NCBI GenBank assembly: GCA_028875335.1
Contig: JAPPEF010000074.1
Span: 1 to 8,893 of the forward strand
Reading direction: 5' to 3'
DNA: 8,893 nucleotides
Source of the DNA: Gemmatimonadota bacterium
GTDB taxonomy: Bacteria > Latescibacterota > UBA2968 > UBA8231
This document shows positions 1 through 5,671 of the stretch, one piece after another. Positions within the stretch are counted from its first letter, which is position 1. Each line of letters opens with the position of its first letter. The translations under genes and the position numbers were made by a program. A model generated the notes under the pieces. The model made no database searches. It was given only the letters and a program-made list of their open reading frames with translations, and was not told the origin of the DNA.

Positions 1-79
1 GTTCATCGACTTTAGCAACGACATGCGGTTTTTGGAAGCCACGGCACAAGCCGCCTACCGCGAAGCCACGGCTGGATGA
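1..79 (+). CDS. C-terminal end of an unidentified gene (partial)
   Basis: Only the last 25 codons are in the window, read from base 2 to the TGA at 77-79. The peptide ends DMRFLEATAQAAYREATAG and I cannot assign it to a family. The stop overlaps the next start codon as ATGA (76-79), the usual sign of translational coupling in an operon, so this gene probably belongs to the same catabolic operon as the kinase behind it. Codon use (GCC, CGC, ACG) matches the next three genes. Confidence 0.6.
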   Translation, partial: FIDFSNDMRFLEATAQAAYREATAG

Positions 80-936
80 ACATCCTCAACTTTGGCTCGC
101 TCAACATCGATCTCGTGTACCAAGTTGAGCATATCGCCCGCCCGGGCGAGACCATCGCCAGTTCGTCCCACCAAGTCTTTGCCGGAGGCAAGGGCGCGAA
201 TCAATCGGCCGCCCTTGCCCGCGCTGGCGCGCGCGTCTTTCACGCCGGCCAAGTTGGGCCAGACGGGCAATGGCTGGTCGATAAGCTGGCTGGGCTGGGC
301 GTGGATGTGCAGCACATCCGCGTCGGCGACGTACCTACCGGTCACGCCATTATCCAAGTTGATCGCCGAGGCCAAAACAGCATCGTCCTCTTTGCCGGGG
401 CCAATACCCAAATCGACAGAGGGGCCATAGACGCCGCATTTTCCCATTTTGACCAAGGTGATATCCTCCTCTTGCAGAACGAGATAAACGATGTCTCTTA
501 CATCATCGCCGCAGCCTCCGAACGAGACCTGACCATATGCTTAAACCCCGCGCCCTTTGGCCCGGAGGTCTGCGCGTATCCCCTCGAACTGGTTGATTTG
601 CTCATCGTCAATGAAACCGAGGCCACCGGCCTTGCCGGCGCATCCACGCTCGCAGCGCTGGCTGCGCTCTGCCCCGATGCCCAAATCGCGCTTACGCTGG
701 GGGCCGCTGGCGTCCAGTACCGGTCCCCAACCGAGGAATTCCACCTCTCAGCGCCGCATGTCGAAGCGGTAGATACGACAGGTGCGGGAGACACCTTCAT
801 CGGCTATTTTCTCCACGGCCTGACCGCCGACATGACCGCGCGAGACGCCATGACCCGCGCGGTGCAGGCCGCAGCCTTGTGTGTCACTCGTCCGGGGGCC
901 ATGGATTCAATTCCAGCCGCAGATGAAGTAGATTAA
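76..936 (+). CDS. rbsK: PfkB-family carbohydrate kinase, ribokinase-like
   Basis: Cytoplasmic ATP-dependent sugar kinase of 286 aa, slightly shorter than typical ribokinases (about 300). Both PfkB signatures are present: AGGKGANQSAALARAG (residues 36-51), the substrate-side glycine motif, and DTTGAGDTF (233-241), with the catalytic base expected at Asp239 and the GAGD anion hole. The N-terminal FGSLNIDLV segment (Asn10, Asp12) and Glu136 in LLQNEIND fit ribokinase sugar contacts, and NPAP (157-160) and NETEA (179-183) are also ribokinase-like. The ATG overlaps the preceding stop and has no strong SD, so translation is probably coupled. It sits upstream of a 2-hydroxyacid dehydrogenase and a sugar-acid dehydratase-like enzyme, so the true substrate may be another sugar or a deoxy-keto-acid. 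The family call is firm; the symbol is the nearest match, not proof of ribose use. Confidence 0.85.
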   Translation: MNILNFGSLNIDLVYQVEHIARPGETIASSSHQVFAGGKGANQSAALARAGARVFHAGQVGPDGQWLVDKLAGLGVDVQHIRVGDVPTGHAIIQVDRRGQNSIVLFAGANTQIDRGAIDAAFSHFDQGDILLLQNEINDVSYIIAAASERDLTICLNPAPFGPEVCAYPLELVDLLIVNETEATGLAGASTLAALAALCPDAQIALTLGAAGVQYRSPTEEFHLSAPHVEAVDTTGAGDTFIGYFLHGLTADMTARDAMTRAVQAAALCVTRPGAMDSIPAADEVD

Positions 937-961
937 CCCATTGTAGTAGAAAGGAATACAC

Positions 962-1948
962 ATGCCCAATATCATGCTCACCGCCCAGTTCCGAAATGCC
1001 GAATTCGCCTCCAGCGAGCGCGAACAGGGCCTCGAAAAGCTCCGCTCCTTGGGCACCATCATCCCGGAGCCAGCCGTCCTCACCGCCGAACACGCCCCCG
1101 ACCTAATCGCCTCTATCGCCAGTTCATCGGTCTATACGGACGAATTTTACGAAGCGGCCGAGGATCTGCGCATCGTCGCCCGCTGGGGTGTCGGTTTTGA
1201 CAAGGTCAATATCCCAGGGGCCACGCGCCACGGTGTGATTATCACCGTGACGCCGGTTCACATGGACGCGGTCGCCGAATACGCCATCGCCCAGTGGATG
1301 GCCACCCTCAAGCGGGTCTATACTCTCAATCACCTCTCCCACCGAGGCGATTTCTCCATCATCCGCACCTATGAGGCCCAATACACCACCCTCGGCCTGT
1401 ACGGCTGCGGTCGCATCGGCCAAGAGGTGGCCCAGCGCGCCGTGCCGCTCTTGGGCGAAGGGGGTCGCTTGCTCGTGTACGACACTCGCCCCGACATCGC
1501 CGACATCGCCGCCCAATACGGGGCCGAAGTCGCCGATTCGCCCGAAACGCTCTTTCGCGAGTGCGACACAGTCTCGCTCCACGTCTCGGGCGACGAAACC
1601 ATTGTCCACTACGACCTGCTCAGCCTGATGCAGCCCCACGCCTCGCTGATCAATCCCTCGCGCGGCAACTTAGTCAACGACGCGGACGTCCACCGCGCCA
1701 TTGAGGAGGAAAAACTCTATTACTACGTGGTTGACGATCCAGTCAACGACACCCGCGCCATCCACAAGGACCACCCGCGCATCATCTGCACCAACCACAA
1801 CGCCGGCATTACGGTCGAATCCACCATGCGCCTCGACGCCAAAGGCATCGAGCAAGTCTCAGCAGCCATCGCCGGCCGCCAGCCCGAACACATCCTCAAT
1901 CCAGAGGTCCTCGACCACCCACGGGTCAAGGCGTGGCTCAAGGAGTAA
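962..1948 (+). CDS. D-isomer-specific 2-hydroxyacid dehydrogenase
   Basis: NAD-dependent oxidoreductase of 328 aa interconverting a 2-hydroxy acid and a 2-keto acid. The Rossmann glycine motif is GLYGCGRIG (residues 145-153), followed by an acidic residue at Asp174 (VYDTRPD), which favours NAD over NADP. The substrate-binding/catalytic Arg is Arg234 in NPSRGNLV, and the catalytic His is His279 in TNHNAG, where most relatives read TPHxAG. The usual acid partner is a Glu 29 residues after the Arg (FxxEP in SerA). Here that position is Asp263 in VVDDPVNDT, so the Glu appears replaced by Asp. An SD (aagga, 951-955) lies 6 bp before the ATG. The gene is 25 bp after the kinase and 4 bp before the enolase-family gene, so it is almost certainly co-transcribed. 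Physiological substrate unknown. Confidence 0.85.
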   Translation: MPNIMLTAQFRNAEFASSEREQGLEKLRSLGTIIPEPAVLTAEHAPDLIASIASSSVYTDEFYEAAEDLRIVARWGVGFDKVNIPGATRHGVIITVTPVHMDAVAEYAIAQWMATLKRVYTLNHLSHRGDFSIIRTYEAQYTTLGLYGCGRIGQEVAQRAVPLLGEGGRLLVYDTRPDIADIAAQYGAEVADSPETLFRECDTVSLHVSGDETIVHYDLLSLMQPHASLINPSRGNLVNDADVHRAIEEEKLYYYVVDDPVNDTRAIHKDHPRIICTNHNAGITVESTMRLDAKGIEQVSAAIAGRQPEHILNPEVLDHPRVKAWLKE

Positions 1949-1952
1949 GAGA

Positions 1953-3083
1953 GTGAAAATAACCCGCTTCGACGTCACGCCGCTCAACAATCGCGGCCTC
2001 TTGCTCCAAGTCGAAACCGACGCTGGACTCACGGGCTTGGGCGCGCCCATGAACTACGAACACGGCCGCACGGTGGAGCGAGCCATCCTCGACATGGGCG
2101 ACTACCTGATCGGCCGCGATCCCCTGCAAATCGAAGACCACTGGCAGACCCTCTACCGCTCCAGCTATTCCCGCCAGATGCCGATCCTATTAGCGGCCCT
2201 TAGCGGCATAGAAATGGCCTGTCTGGATCTGTTAGGTAAAACTTCTAACTTGCCCGTGTGGAAACTATTAGGCGGATCAGTACGCGAGAAAATTCGGGTC
2301 TATGGTTCGGCTGGAGGTGCCACCCCAGAACAAGCCGCCCAAGCGGCCCGCCAGCGCGTCGAACAAGGCTTTACAGCGCTCAAAACCACCCCCTTCCCCA
2401 ACCCCGTGCGCCTCATTGAAAATCCGGCGGGTATTGAACGAGTCGTGTCTTACATTGCGGCCATGCGCGAAGCCGTCGGCCCAGCCATCGACATTGCCAT
2501 CGACTTCCACCGCGCCACCAGCCCGGCCTTGGCCAAGGTGCTCCTGCGCGAACTCGAGCCACTCAAGCCGCTCTTCGTCGAGGAGCCGACCCGTTCCACC
2601 GACAATATCGGCCCCCTGCTGGAACTGACGCGCTCGACCTCCATCCCAATCGCCACCGGCGAGCGCTGCGCCACCCGCTGGGGCTTCCGCGAATTGTGCG
2701 AGCGCAAGGCCGCGGCCATCGTCCAGCCCGACATCCGCCACTGCGGTGGCATCCTCGAAATGAAGAAAATTGCCGCCTTAGCCGAAGTCCACGAGATCGC
2801 CGTTGCGCCCCACAATGCCGCCGACCCCCTCGGCATCGTCGCCTCTGTACACGCGATGGCTGGGACTCCCAACTTCCTCATCATGGAATACGGCGGCGGT
2901 GGTGGCGAAGGATTTTTCACCAACCCGTTGCAAATGCAGGATGGATTTGTGGAATTGCCCCGAGGACCGGGATTAGGCGTGGAGATCGACCCAGACGGTC
3001 TGGAGGCGGCTACCCACCGAGGCCCCTGGCGGCAGCGGACAATGCGCCGCCATCCAGAGGACGGCTCCTTCGCGGATTTTTAG
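1953..3083 (+). CDS. Enolase-superfamily (MR/MLE) enzyme, galactonate dehydratase-like
   Basis: 376-aa TIM-barrel enzyme expected to abstract the alpha proton of a sugar acid with Mg2+ and usually dehydrate it to a 2-keto-3-deoxy acid. By eye it follows E. coli D-galactonate dehydratase closely. Metal ligands are Asp184 (AIDFH), Glu210 (FVEEP) and Glu237 (ATGERC). The His-Asp dyad is Asp260 (VQPDIRH) with His287 (APHN), and His186 matches the catalytic acid of the family. The tail LPRGPGLGVEID is also typical. The start is the GTG at 1953, 4 bp after the previous stop, with aggag at 1941-1945. The frame is open upstream to 1701, but that part lies inside the dehydrogenase gene. DgoD has DFHGR after the first ligand where this protein has DFHRA, so substrate specificity may differ and I give no symbol. 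Confidence 0.88.
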   Translation: MKITRFDVTPLNNRGLLLQVETDAGLTGLGAPMNYEHGRTVERAILDMGDYLIGRDPLQIEDHWQTLYRSSYSRQMPILLAALSGIEMACLDLLGKTSNLPVWKLLGGSVREKIRVYGSAGGATPEQAAQAARQRVEQGFTALKTTPFPNPVRLIENPAGIERVVSYIAAMREAVGPAIDIAIDFHRATSPALAKVLLRELEPLKPLFVEEPTRSTDNIGPLLELTRSTSIPIATGERCATRWGFRELCERKAAAIVQPDIRHCGGILEMKKIAALAEVHEIAVAPHNAADPLGIVASVHAMAGTPNFLIMEYGGGGGEGFFTNPLQMQDGFVELPRGPGLGVEIDPDGLEAATHRGPWRQRTMRRHPEDGSFADF

Positions 3084-3263
3084 CTGGCCGAAGCTTTCAG
3101 TTGGACTTAGTTGCTTCTTTGGTCCTGGATTCAGCAGCGGACGATCAGATTCCCGTTCGCGCTTGCGGAGTGCTTGAACGATGCGTCCAAGGTCATTTCC
3201 ATGTTCGGCAGCATGGGCTTTACGGTGCCGGCGAATTTCCTCAACAATAGGATCTTCAATCAT
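2973..3263 (-). CDS. Small conserved-looking protein, N-terminus DPIVEEIRRHR
   Basis: The ATG at 3263 follows an excellent SD (AGGAG, 6 bp upstream on the minus strand). The protein begins MIEDPIVEEIRRHRKAHAAE, and I recall a widespread family of short (about 50-70 aa) uncharacterised proteins with the same opening (DPIVEEIRRxRxEHAxxFxxDL), often near TA genes. The first ~50 residues, to about RPLLNPGPKK, are charged, helical and family-like. The frame then stays open for 46 more codons to 2973, running 111 bp antisense into the end of the enolase-family gene. That tail looks spurious or results from a lost stop, so the original protein probably ended near 3090-3110. The gene is convergent with the catabolic operon. 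Function unknown; it may be a small regulator or antitoxin-like protein, but that is a guess. Confidence 0.6.
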   Translation of the reverse strand: MIEDPIVEEIRRHRKAHAAEHGNDLGRIVQALRKRERESDRPLLNPGPKKQLSPTESFGQLKIREGAVLWMAAHCPLPPGASVGSRLQTVWVDLHA

Positions 3264-3277
3264 CCGCGACTCCTGGC

Positions 3278-3304
3278 AAACAGAAAAAGCTGATCAGGCG
3301 GAAC
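3278..3304 (-). repeat. Short dispersed repeat, copy A
   Basis: This 27-bp stretch recurs at 7706-7732 with a perfect 16-bp core (aaacagaaaaagctga at 3278-3293 and 7706-7721) and partial similarity beyond it. On the minus strand both copies read QLFLF in one frame. Copy A sits just upstream of the small gene that starts at 3263. The related core cagaaaaag also forms part of the inverted repeat at 3334-3357. It looks like the end of a degraded repeated element. The nature of the element is unknown. Confidence 0.4.
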
Positions 3305-3695
3305 GAGGCGCACAAAGACGCGCCCGATGAACCGCAACCAGAAAAAGACCTGGTTGCTCTAGGCCCGGCGACAACCCCCTCCACGCCCTCACGTCCCTAC
3401 CGTCGCCTCCCGATTCCTCGTCTCACGTCTTGGCCGCTTGCCCCAAGACTGGCCCACGCGGAACCCATGCAGGAGAACCGAGAAGGCGAAGCCCGCAGCA
3501 AGTTTGAGAGCAGACCCCCCAGTGACCCGCCCAAGTGTGAGACTGCAATCGAACTGCCAAAGATGAAGGACTGGCGCAGATTTTCGGACTCAATCCCCTT
3601 ATTTTTTTAGCTTTATCCTTGTGAAATCGACTTGCCTCCCCGTGTTTACAAATACCCCGTTGATGCGGAAATCGTCGAAGCGAAAGGAAGGCGCT
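3305..3695. other. Non-coding stretch with two inverted repeats
   Basis: I see no convincing gene here; open frames on both strands lack ribosome sites and protein-like composition. The clearest structure is a perfect 8-bp inverted repeat, GCAACCAG (3334-3341) and CTGGTTGC (3350-3357), around an A-rich 8-nt loop. A second pair, GTCTTGG (3427-3433) and CCAAGAC (3443-3449), has a 9-nt loop. Neither has a clean T-tract immediately after it, although a T7 run lies at about 3602-3608 in front of the next gene. The region separates the catabolic operon from accessory DNA. Confidence 0.45.
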
Positions 3696-3950
3696 ATGTA
3701 TCACGACCGAGAGAGTGCGATTAACTACCTAGCGGACAACTACGAATTCAAGATTGTCTTTGAGGGTAAGGGGGGAGAAATCAGAACTGACGGAGGGACT
3801 CGTCCCTTACCTTCGATGACCCCCGCAGAACTTAAGGCCCTCTTAGAAGGGGGGAAGGACGCAGAGAAGGAGCTTTTCAAGCGATACTACCTTGGAGACT
3901 GGCCGGAGCACGAGTTGATAAACAAAGCGAACATTCTCGCGTCTGCTTAG
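3696..3950 (+). CDS. Hypothetical protein, first gene of an overlapping pair
   Basis: 84-aa soluble protein (MYHDRESAINYLADNYEFKI...), not recognised. The ATG at 3696 is preferred because aaggaagg lies 5-8 bp upstream; the frame is open to 3621, but that extension is Cys/Ser/Lys-rich and has no SD. The N-terminal half looks like alpha-beta (EFKIVFEGKGGEIR) and the C-terminal half is charged and helical (MTPAELKALLEGGKDAEKEL, then LFKRYYLGDW). There is no signal peptide or membrane segment. The TAG stop shares one base with the GTG of the next gene, so the two are probably translated together. Codon choice (AAG, GAG, GGG, GAA) differs from the C-ending codons of the upstream operon, which points to separate ancestry, possibly phage or plasmid. 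Confidence 0.55.
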   Translation: MYHDRESAINYLADNYEFKIVFEGKGGEIRTDGGTRPLPSMTPAELKALLEGGKDAEKELFKRYYLGDWPEHELINKANILASA

Positions 3951-4264
3951 TGGTTGACATCGCAGGATCACGGCGGCTAGCCTTGGAGCTGGTCGCCTCT
4001 TTTTTTACTCCCGATAATGTTTTTTTAGAAGAGAGAAAGGACACCATGATCGAGTTTCAGGATGGGTACGAACGAGGCGAGTGGCTTAAGATCGTGAGGG
4101 CGGTTCTTAAAGGCGGATCAACGAAGGACGGTAAGGTCGCGGTCAAGATCGCGGACTACGTGCTGGAGCAGGATAGAGCGCGAATATCCAAGAGCATGAA
4201 GCAAGCAGGAGAGGAGTTTGAACGAGAGCAAGAACGCCTGAGGCGTGACCTTTACTCCCGATAA
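3950..4264 (+). CDS. Hypothetical protein, second gene of the pair
   Basis: 104 aa if read from the GTG at 3950, which overlaps the preceding stop by one base. No family recognised. An alternative start, ATG at 4046, has a better SD (aaagga, 4036-4041) and would give a 72-aa protein beginning MIEFQDGYERGEWLKIVRAV. Either start is possible. The C-terminus (about residues 70-104: EQDRARISKSMKQAGEEFER and onward) is strongly charged and should form a helix or coiled coil, a composition seen in DNA-binding accessory or antitoxin-like proteins, though I make no functional claim. Two odd features are T-rich runs near 4000-4007 and 4020-4026 inside the gene, and a 15-bp direct repeat (4004-4018 and 4251-4265) whose second copy contains the stop codon. 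Confidence 0.5.
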   Translation: MVDIAGSRRLALELVASFFTPDNVFLEERKDTMIEFQDGYERGEWLKIVRAVLKGGSTKDGKVAVKIADYVLEQDRARISKSMKQAGEEFEREQERLRRDLYSR

Positions 4265-4265
4265 T
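4004..4265 (+). repeat. 15-bp direct repeats bracketing a 72-codon segment
   Basis: The 15-mer tttactcccgataat occurs at 4004-4018 and 4251-4265. It brackets the segment from the alternative start at 4046 to the stop of the hypothetical gene. Both copies are exact. This could be the footprint of a duplication or of inserted DNA, but no transposase or terminal inverted repeats accompany it. Confidence 0.5.
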
Positions 4266-4641
4266 CCTCCTTATGAGGAGTTTCCCCGGCGTCCGCTGTG
4301 TATCAAGAAAGGCCAGCTCAAGCGCCAGATTTAAAAGAGCGAAGGCCCGCGCTTGGCGTCCCCCTCTAGCGTGGACAAAACCCCGATTTTTGACAGCTTT
4401 TCGGTTTTTCGGTAGGGCAATCGGTCATTTTGAAATTTTCAGAAAAATTTTTCAGAAATCGGGGAGCGAAGGCCCCGCCGCCCGCTGGCCTTACTAGTTC
4501 GCGCTCAATCTCCGTTTCTCCGACCGCTCGCAGGCTCGCTTTTCGCTGCGAACCGGTGCGGCCAGGTATTCCCGCCCCCCGTTAAGCGATCAGAGCCGCA
4601 CACTTCGAGGGGATTCCCGAGGCGGCCCGGATTCGTGCAGC
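4265..4641. other. Structured non-coding stretch with an AT-rich core
   Basis: No credible gene is visible. A 12-bp direct repeat gagcgaaggccc lies at 4337-4348 and 4464-4475. Between the copies is an AT-rich segment closed by a perfect 9-bp inverted repeat, CCCCGATTT (4381-4389) and AAATCGGGG (4456-4464). Inside it are a tandem pair ttttcggt (4398-4405, 4406-4413), a 12-bp palindrome gaaaaatttttc (4442-4453) and the pair ttttcagaaa (4436-4445, 4449-4458). This could be a structured RNA, a plasmid or phage regulatory region, or an old recombination junction. The rest (4476-4641) is GC-rich with no feature I can name. Confidence 0.4.
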
Positions 4642-4944
4642 TCACAACCCTTGAGCGACCCAATATCCCCGCAGAAGGTCGGGAATTGCCGCCCCGATCC
4701 TGTCAAGTTCGGCAAGCGCCGGCAACGCCGGCCGTAATTGGTCGAGGCGGACATTTGGCAAGGTTTCTTTTAGGTCTCTACCGGCATCAGATTTAAGGAG
4801 GAACCCCATCGAGCCTTTACCAAATGTCCGCGCTAGGATCTCCACCAGTAGCCGCGAGAAGCACCGCCCCATCAATCGCCGTGTGTGCCTTGCCGTGTGC
4901 CCGATCTGGCCCGCGATCTGCGCCCAGGTAGATTTTTGATCCAA
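4642..4944 (-). CDS. Possible small protein with an N-terminal HTH-like segment
   Basis: Open frame of 100 aa from a TTG at 4944; no SD is visible and no ATG or GTG is available before the upstream in-frame TGA, so it may be the tail of a broken gene. The N-terminus reads STWAQIAGQIGHTARHTRRL, whose pattern (TWxQIAxxIGxxxRxxRR) resembles a helix-turn-helix. The remainder is helical and leucine-rich with plausible composition, ending DLLRGYWVAQGL. It overlaps the truncated vapC on the same strand in another frame. It may be foreign sequence joined to vapC where that gene was cut. Low confidence that it is expressed. Confidence 0.3.
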   Translation of the reverse strand: MDQKSTWAQIAGQIGHTARHTRRLMGRCFSRLLVEILARTFGKGSMGFLLKSDAGRDLKETLPNVRLDQLRPALPALAELDRIGAAIPDLLRGYWVAQGL

Positions 4945-5012
4945 CGCAACACAGTCTCATGCGGTCTAGGACGGCGCAACTCCGGGACGACGTTGATGTC
5001 AAGGAGATACAC
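4872..5012 (-). pseudogene. vapC: Truncated VapC (PIN-domain) toxin remnant
   Basis: From the GTG at 5012 the frame reads VYLLDINVVPELRRPRPHET, then VLRWIKNLP. This matches the start of VapC toxins (MYLLDTNVVSELRR), with the first PIN acidic residue kept at Asp5 but the following Thr changed to Ile. After about residue 29 the sequence (GRRSRARSGTRQ...) no longer resembles a PIN domain and stops at 4872, giving 46 aa against about 130-140 in intact VapC. The remaining active-site acids are missing in all minus-strand frames. The reading begins 5 bp after the stop of the antitoxin gene, exactly where a VapC partner should be. The toxin is therefore dead; only its start survives. Confidence 0.7.
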
Positions 5013-5017
5013 GAAGC

Positions 5018-5287
5018 CTACTCAAAGACCCGAGTCGCCCGCTGCGAGTCGCCCGCTGGCGATGGCGGGGGGGGAGTAAGGGATTCCGTCTTGGCCCCAG
5101 ACGCCAAAATCAAATCCTTCAAGGTTGGCTCGGTCCCCTTCTCCAACCTCCGCCATTGAGCTATGGGAACGAGCACAGCCGCCTCCGCGCCGTGTTTGGT
5201 CACGATCTGCGGCCCTTCTTTTAGACTCGCTTCGAGAAGTTCGCCAAATCGCGCCTTTGCCTCTTGCACCTGCCACGTTTTGCTCAT
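5018..5287 (-). CDS. Phd/YefM-family antitoxin, partner of a broken VapC
   Basis: 89-aa antitoxin (MSKTWQVQEAKARFGELLEA...) with the classic Phd/YefM DNA-binding N-terminus: QVQEAKARFGELL, then IVTKHGAEAAVLVPIAQWRRL (residues 28-48). It would bind its own promoter and, through its C-terminal tail, neutralise a PIN toxin. The ATG at 5287 has GAGG 4 bp upstream. The C-terminus (LTPPPPSPAGDSQRATRVFE) is unlike the usual basic LxPPRGxxRRR tail. It contains a G8 run (5067-5074, + strand) and a 14-bp tandem duplication (5031-5058) that together add 15 bp, keeping the gene open. The toxin gene behind it is truncated, so this is effectively an orphan antitoxin. Confidence 0.85.
   Translation of the reverse strand: MSKTWQVQEAKARFGELLEASLKEGPQIVTKHGAEAAVLVPIAQWRRLEKGTEPTLKDLILASGAKTESLTPPPPSPAGDSQRATRVFE
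5031..5058. repeat. 14-bp tandem duplication in the antitoxin tail
   Basis: cgagtcgcccgctg occurs twice in perfect tandem (5031-5044 and 5045-5058), inside the last codons of the Phd/VapB-type antitoxin. A 14-bp insertion alone would shift the frame. It is balanced by what looks like a one-base gain in the nearby G8 run. Confidence 0.8.
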
Positions 5288-5320
5288 ATAGCCTCGATAT
5301 GGGTGGTATGTGGAACGGGA

Positions 5321-5339
5321 GTATCAACCCAACTGATAC
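5321..5339. promoter_or_regulatory. Inverted repeat upstream of the Phd-type antitoxin
   Basis: GTATCA (5321-5326) and TGATAC (5334-5339) form a perfect 6-bp inverted repeat with a 7-bp spacer, 34-52 bp before the antitoxin start. A weaker GGGA/TCCC extension gives it a hairpin look. Phd/VapB antitoxins normally repress their own promoter at such sites, so this is a candidate operator. The short distance to the higA stop means it could instead act as a weak terminator for higBA. Confidence 0.35.
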
Positions 5340-5361
5340 GCTCCCCTGAATCTCAATTTTA

Positions 5362-5655
5362 TCACACTACCTGAGGCTGATAGCGCTCGACCTTGATCTG
5401 GTCTTCGCCCTGGCGCGCTTGCGCCAGATCGTACGAGGTCTGCCGACGCAGCCAAAACTCAGCGTTGGACCATCCTGCTTTCTCCAGCCGAATGGCCATC
5501 TCCGGCGAAATGGCCGCATGGCCATTCAGTACGCGTGAAAGCGTATGACGAGCCACACCTAACACCTTTGCTGCCTCAGTGACGTTCAGACCGAGCGGGT
5601 CCAAGCAATTCTCCTTGATGCTGTGGCCAGGATGCGGGGGATTCTTCATTGCCAT
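5362..5655 (-). CDS. higA: HigA-type antitoxin (XRE-family HTH)
   Basis: 97-aa antitoxin of the HigBA type II system. It has a HigA/VapI-like opening (HPGHSIKE...[15 protein letters not shown]) and a helix-turn-helix at about residues 24-46 ([20 protein letters not shown]). The motif [12 protein letters not shown], then AEFWLRRQ (residues 49-71) is diagnostic of the family. It should bind HigB and repress the operon at the palindrome upstream of higB. As in most hig loci the toxin gene comes first; higA starts 16 bp after the higB stop. Its last 29 codons are duplicated at 7619-7706. Intact and of normal length. Confidence 0.92.
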   Translation of the reverse strand: MAMKNPPHPGHSIKENCLDPLGLNVTEAAKVLGVARHTLSRVLNGHAAISPEMAIRLEKAGWSNAEFWLRRQTSYDLAQARQGEDQIKVERYQPQVV

Positions 5656-5671
5656 GATGTTCTATCTCTTG

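Noticed and set aside
1701..1952. An upstream extension of the enolase-family gene into the dehydrogenase gene
   Set aside because: The extension is Arg/Thr/Ser-rich out-of-frame translation of the dehydrogenase. The GTG at 1953 has a good SD and begins exactly like the family N-terminus (KITRFDV).
3423..3704. A 93-aa minus-strand frame in the non-coding stretch
   Set aside because: No SD, low-complexity Cys/Trp/Pro/Ser-rich composition, and it overlaps the SD-supported gene start at 3696.
4273..4497. A 74-aa plus-strand frame after the hypothetical pair
   Set aside because: The Arg/Ala/Phe-rich peptide results from reading through the AT-rich repeats; no ribosome site and no protein-like pattern.
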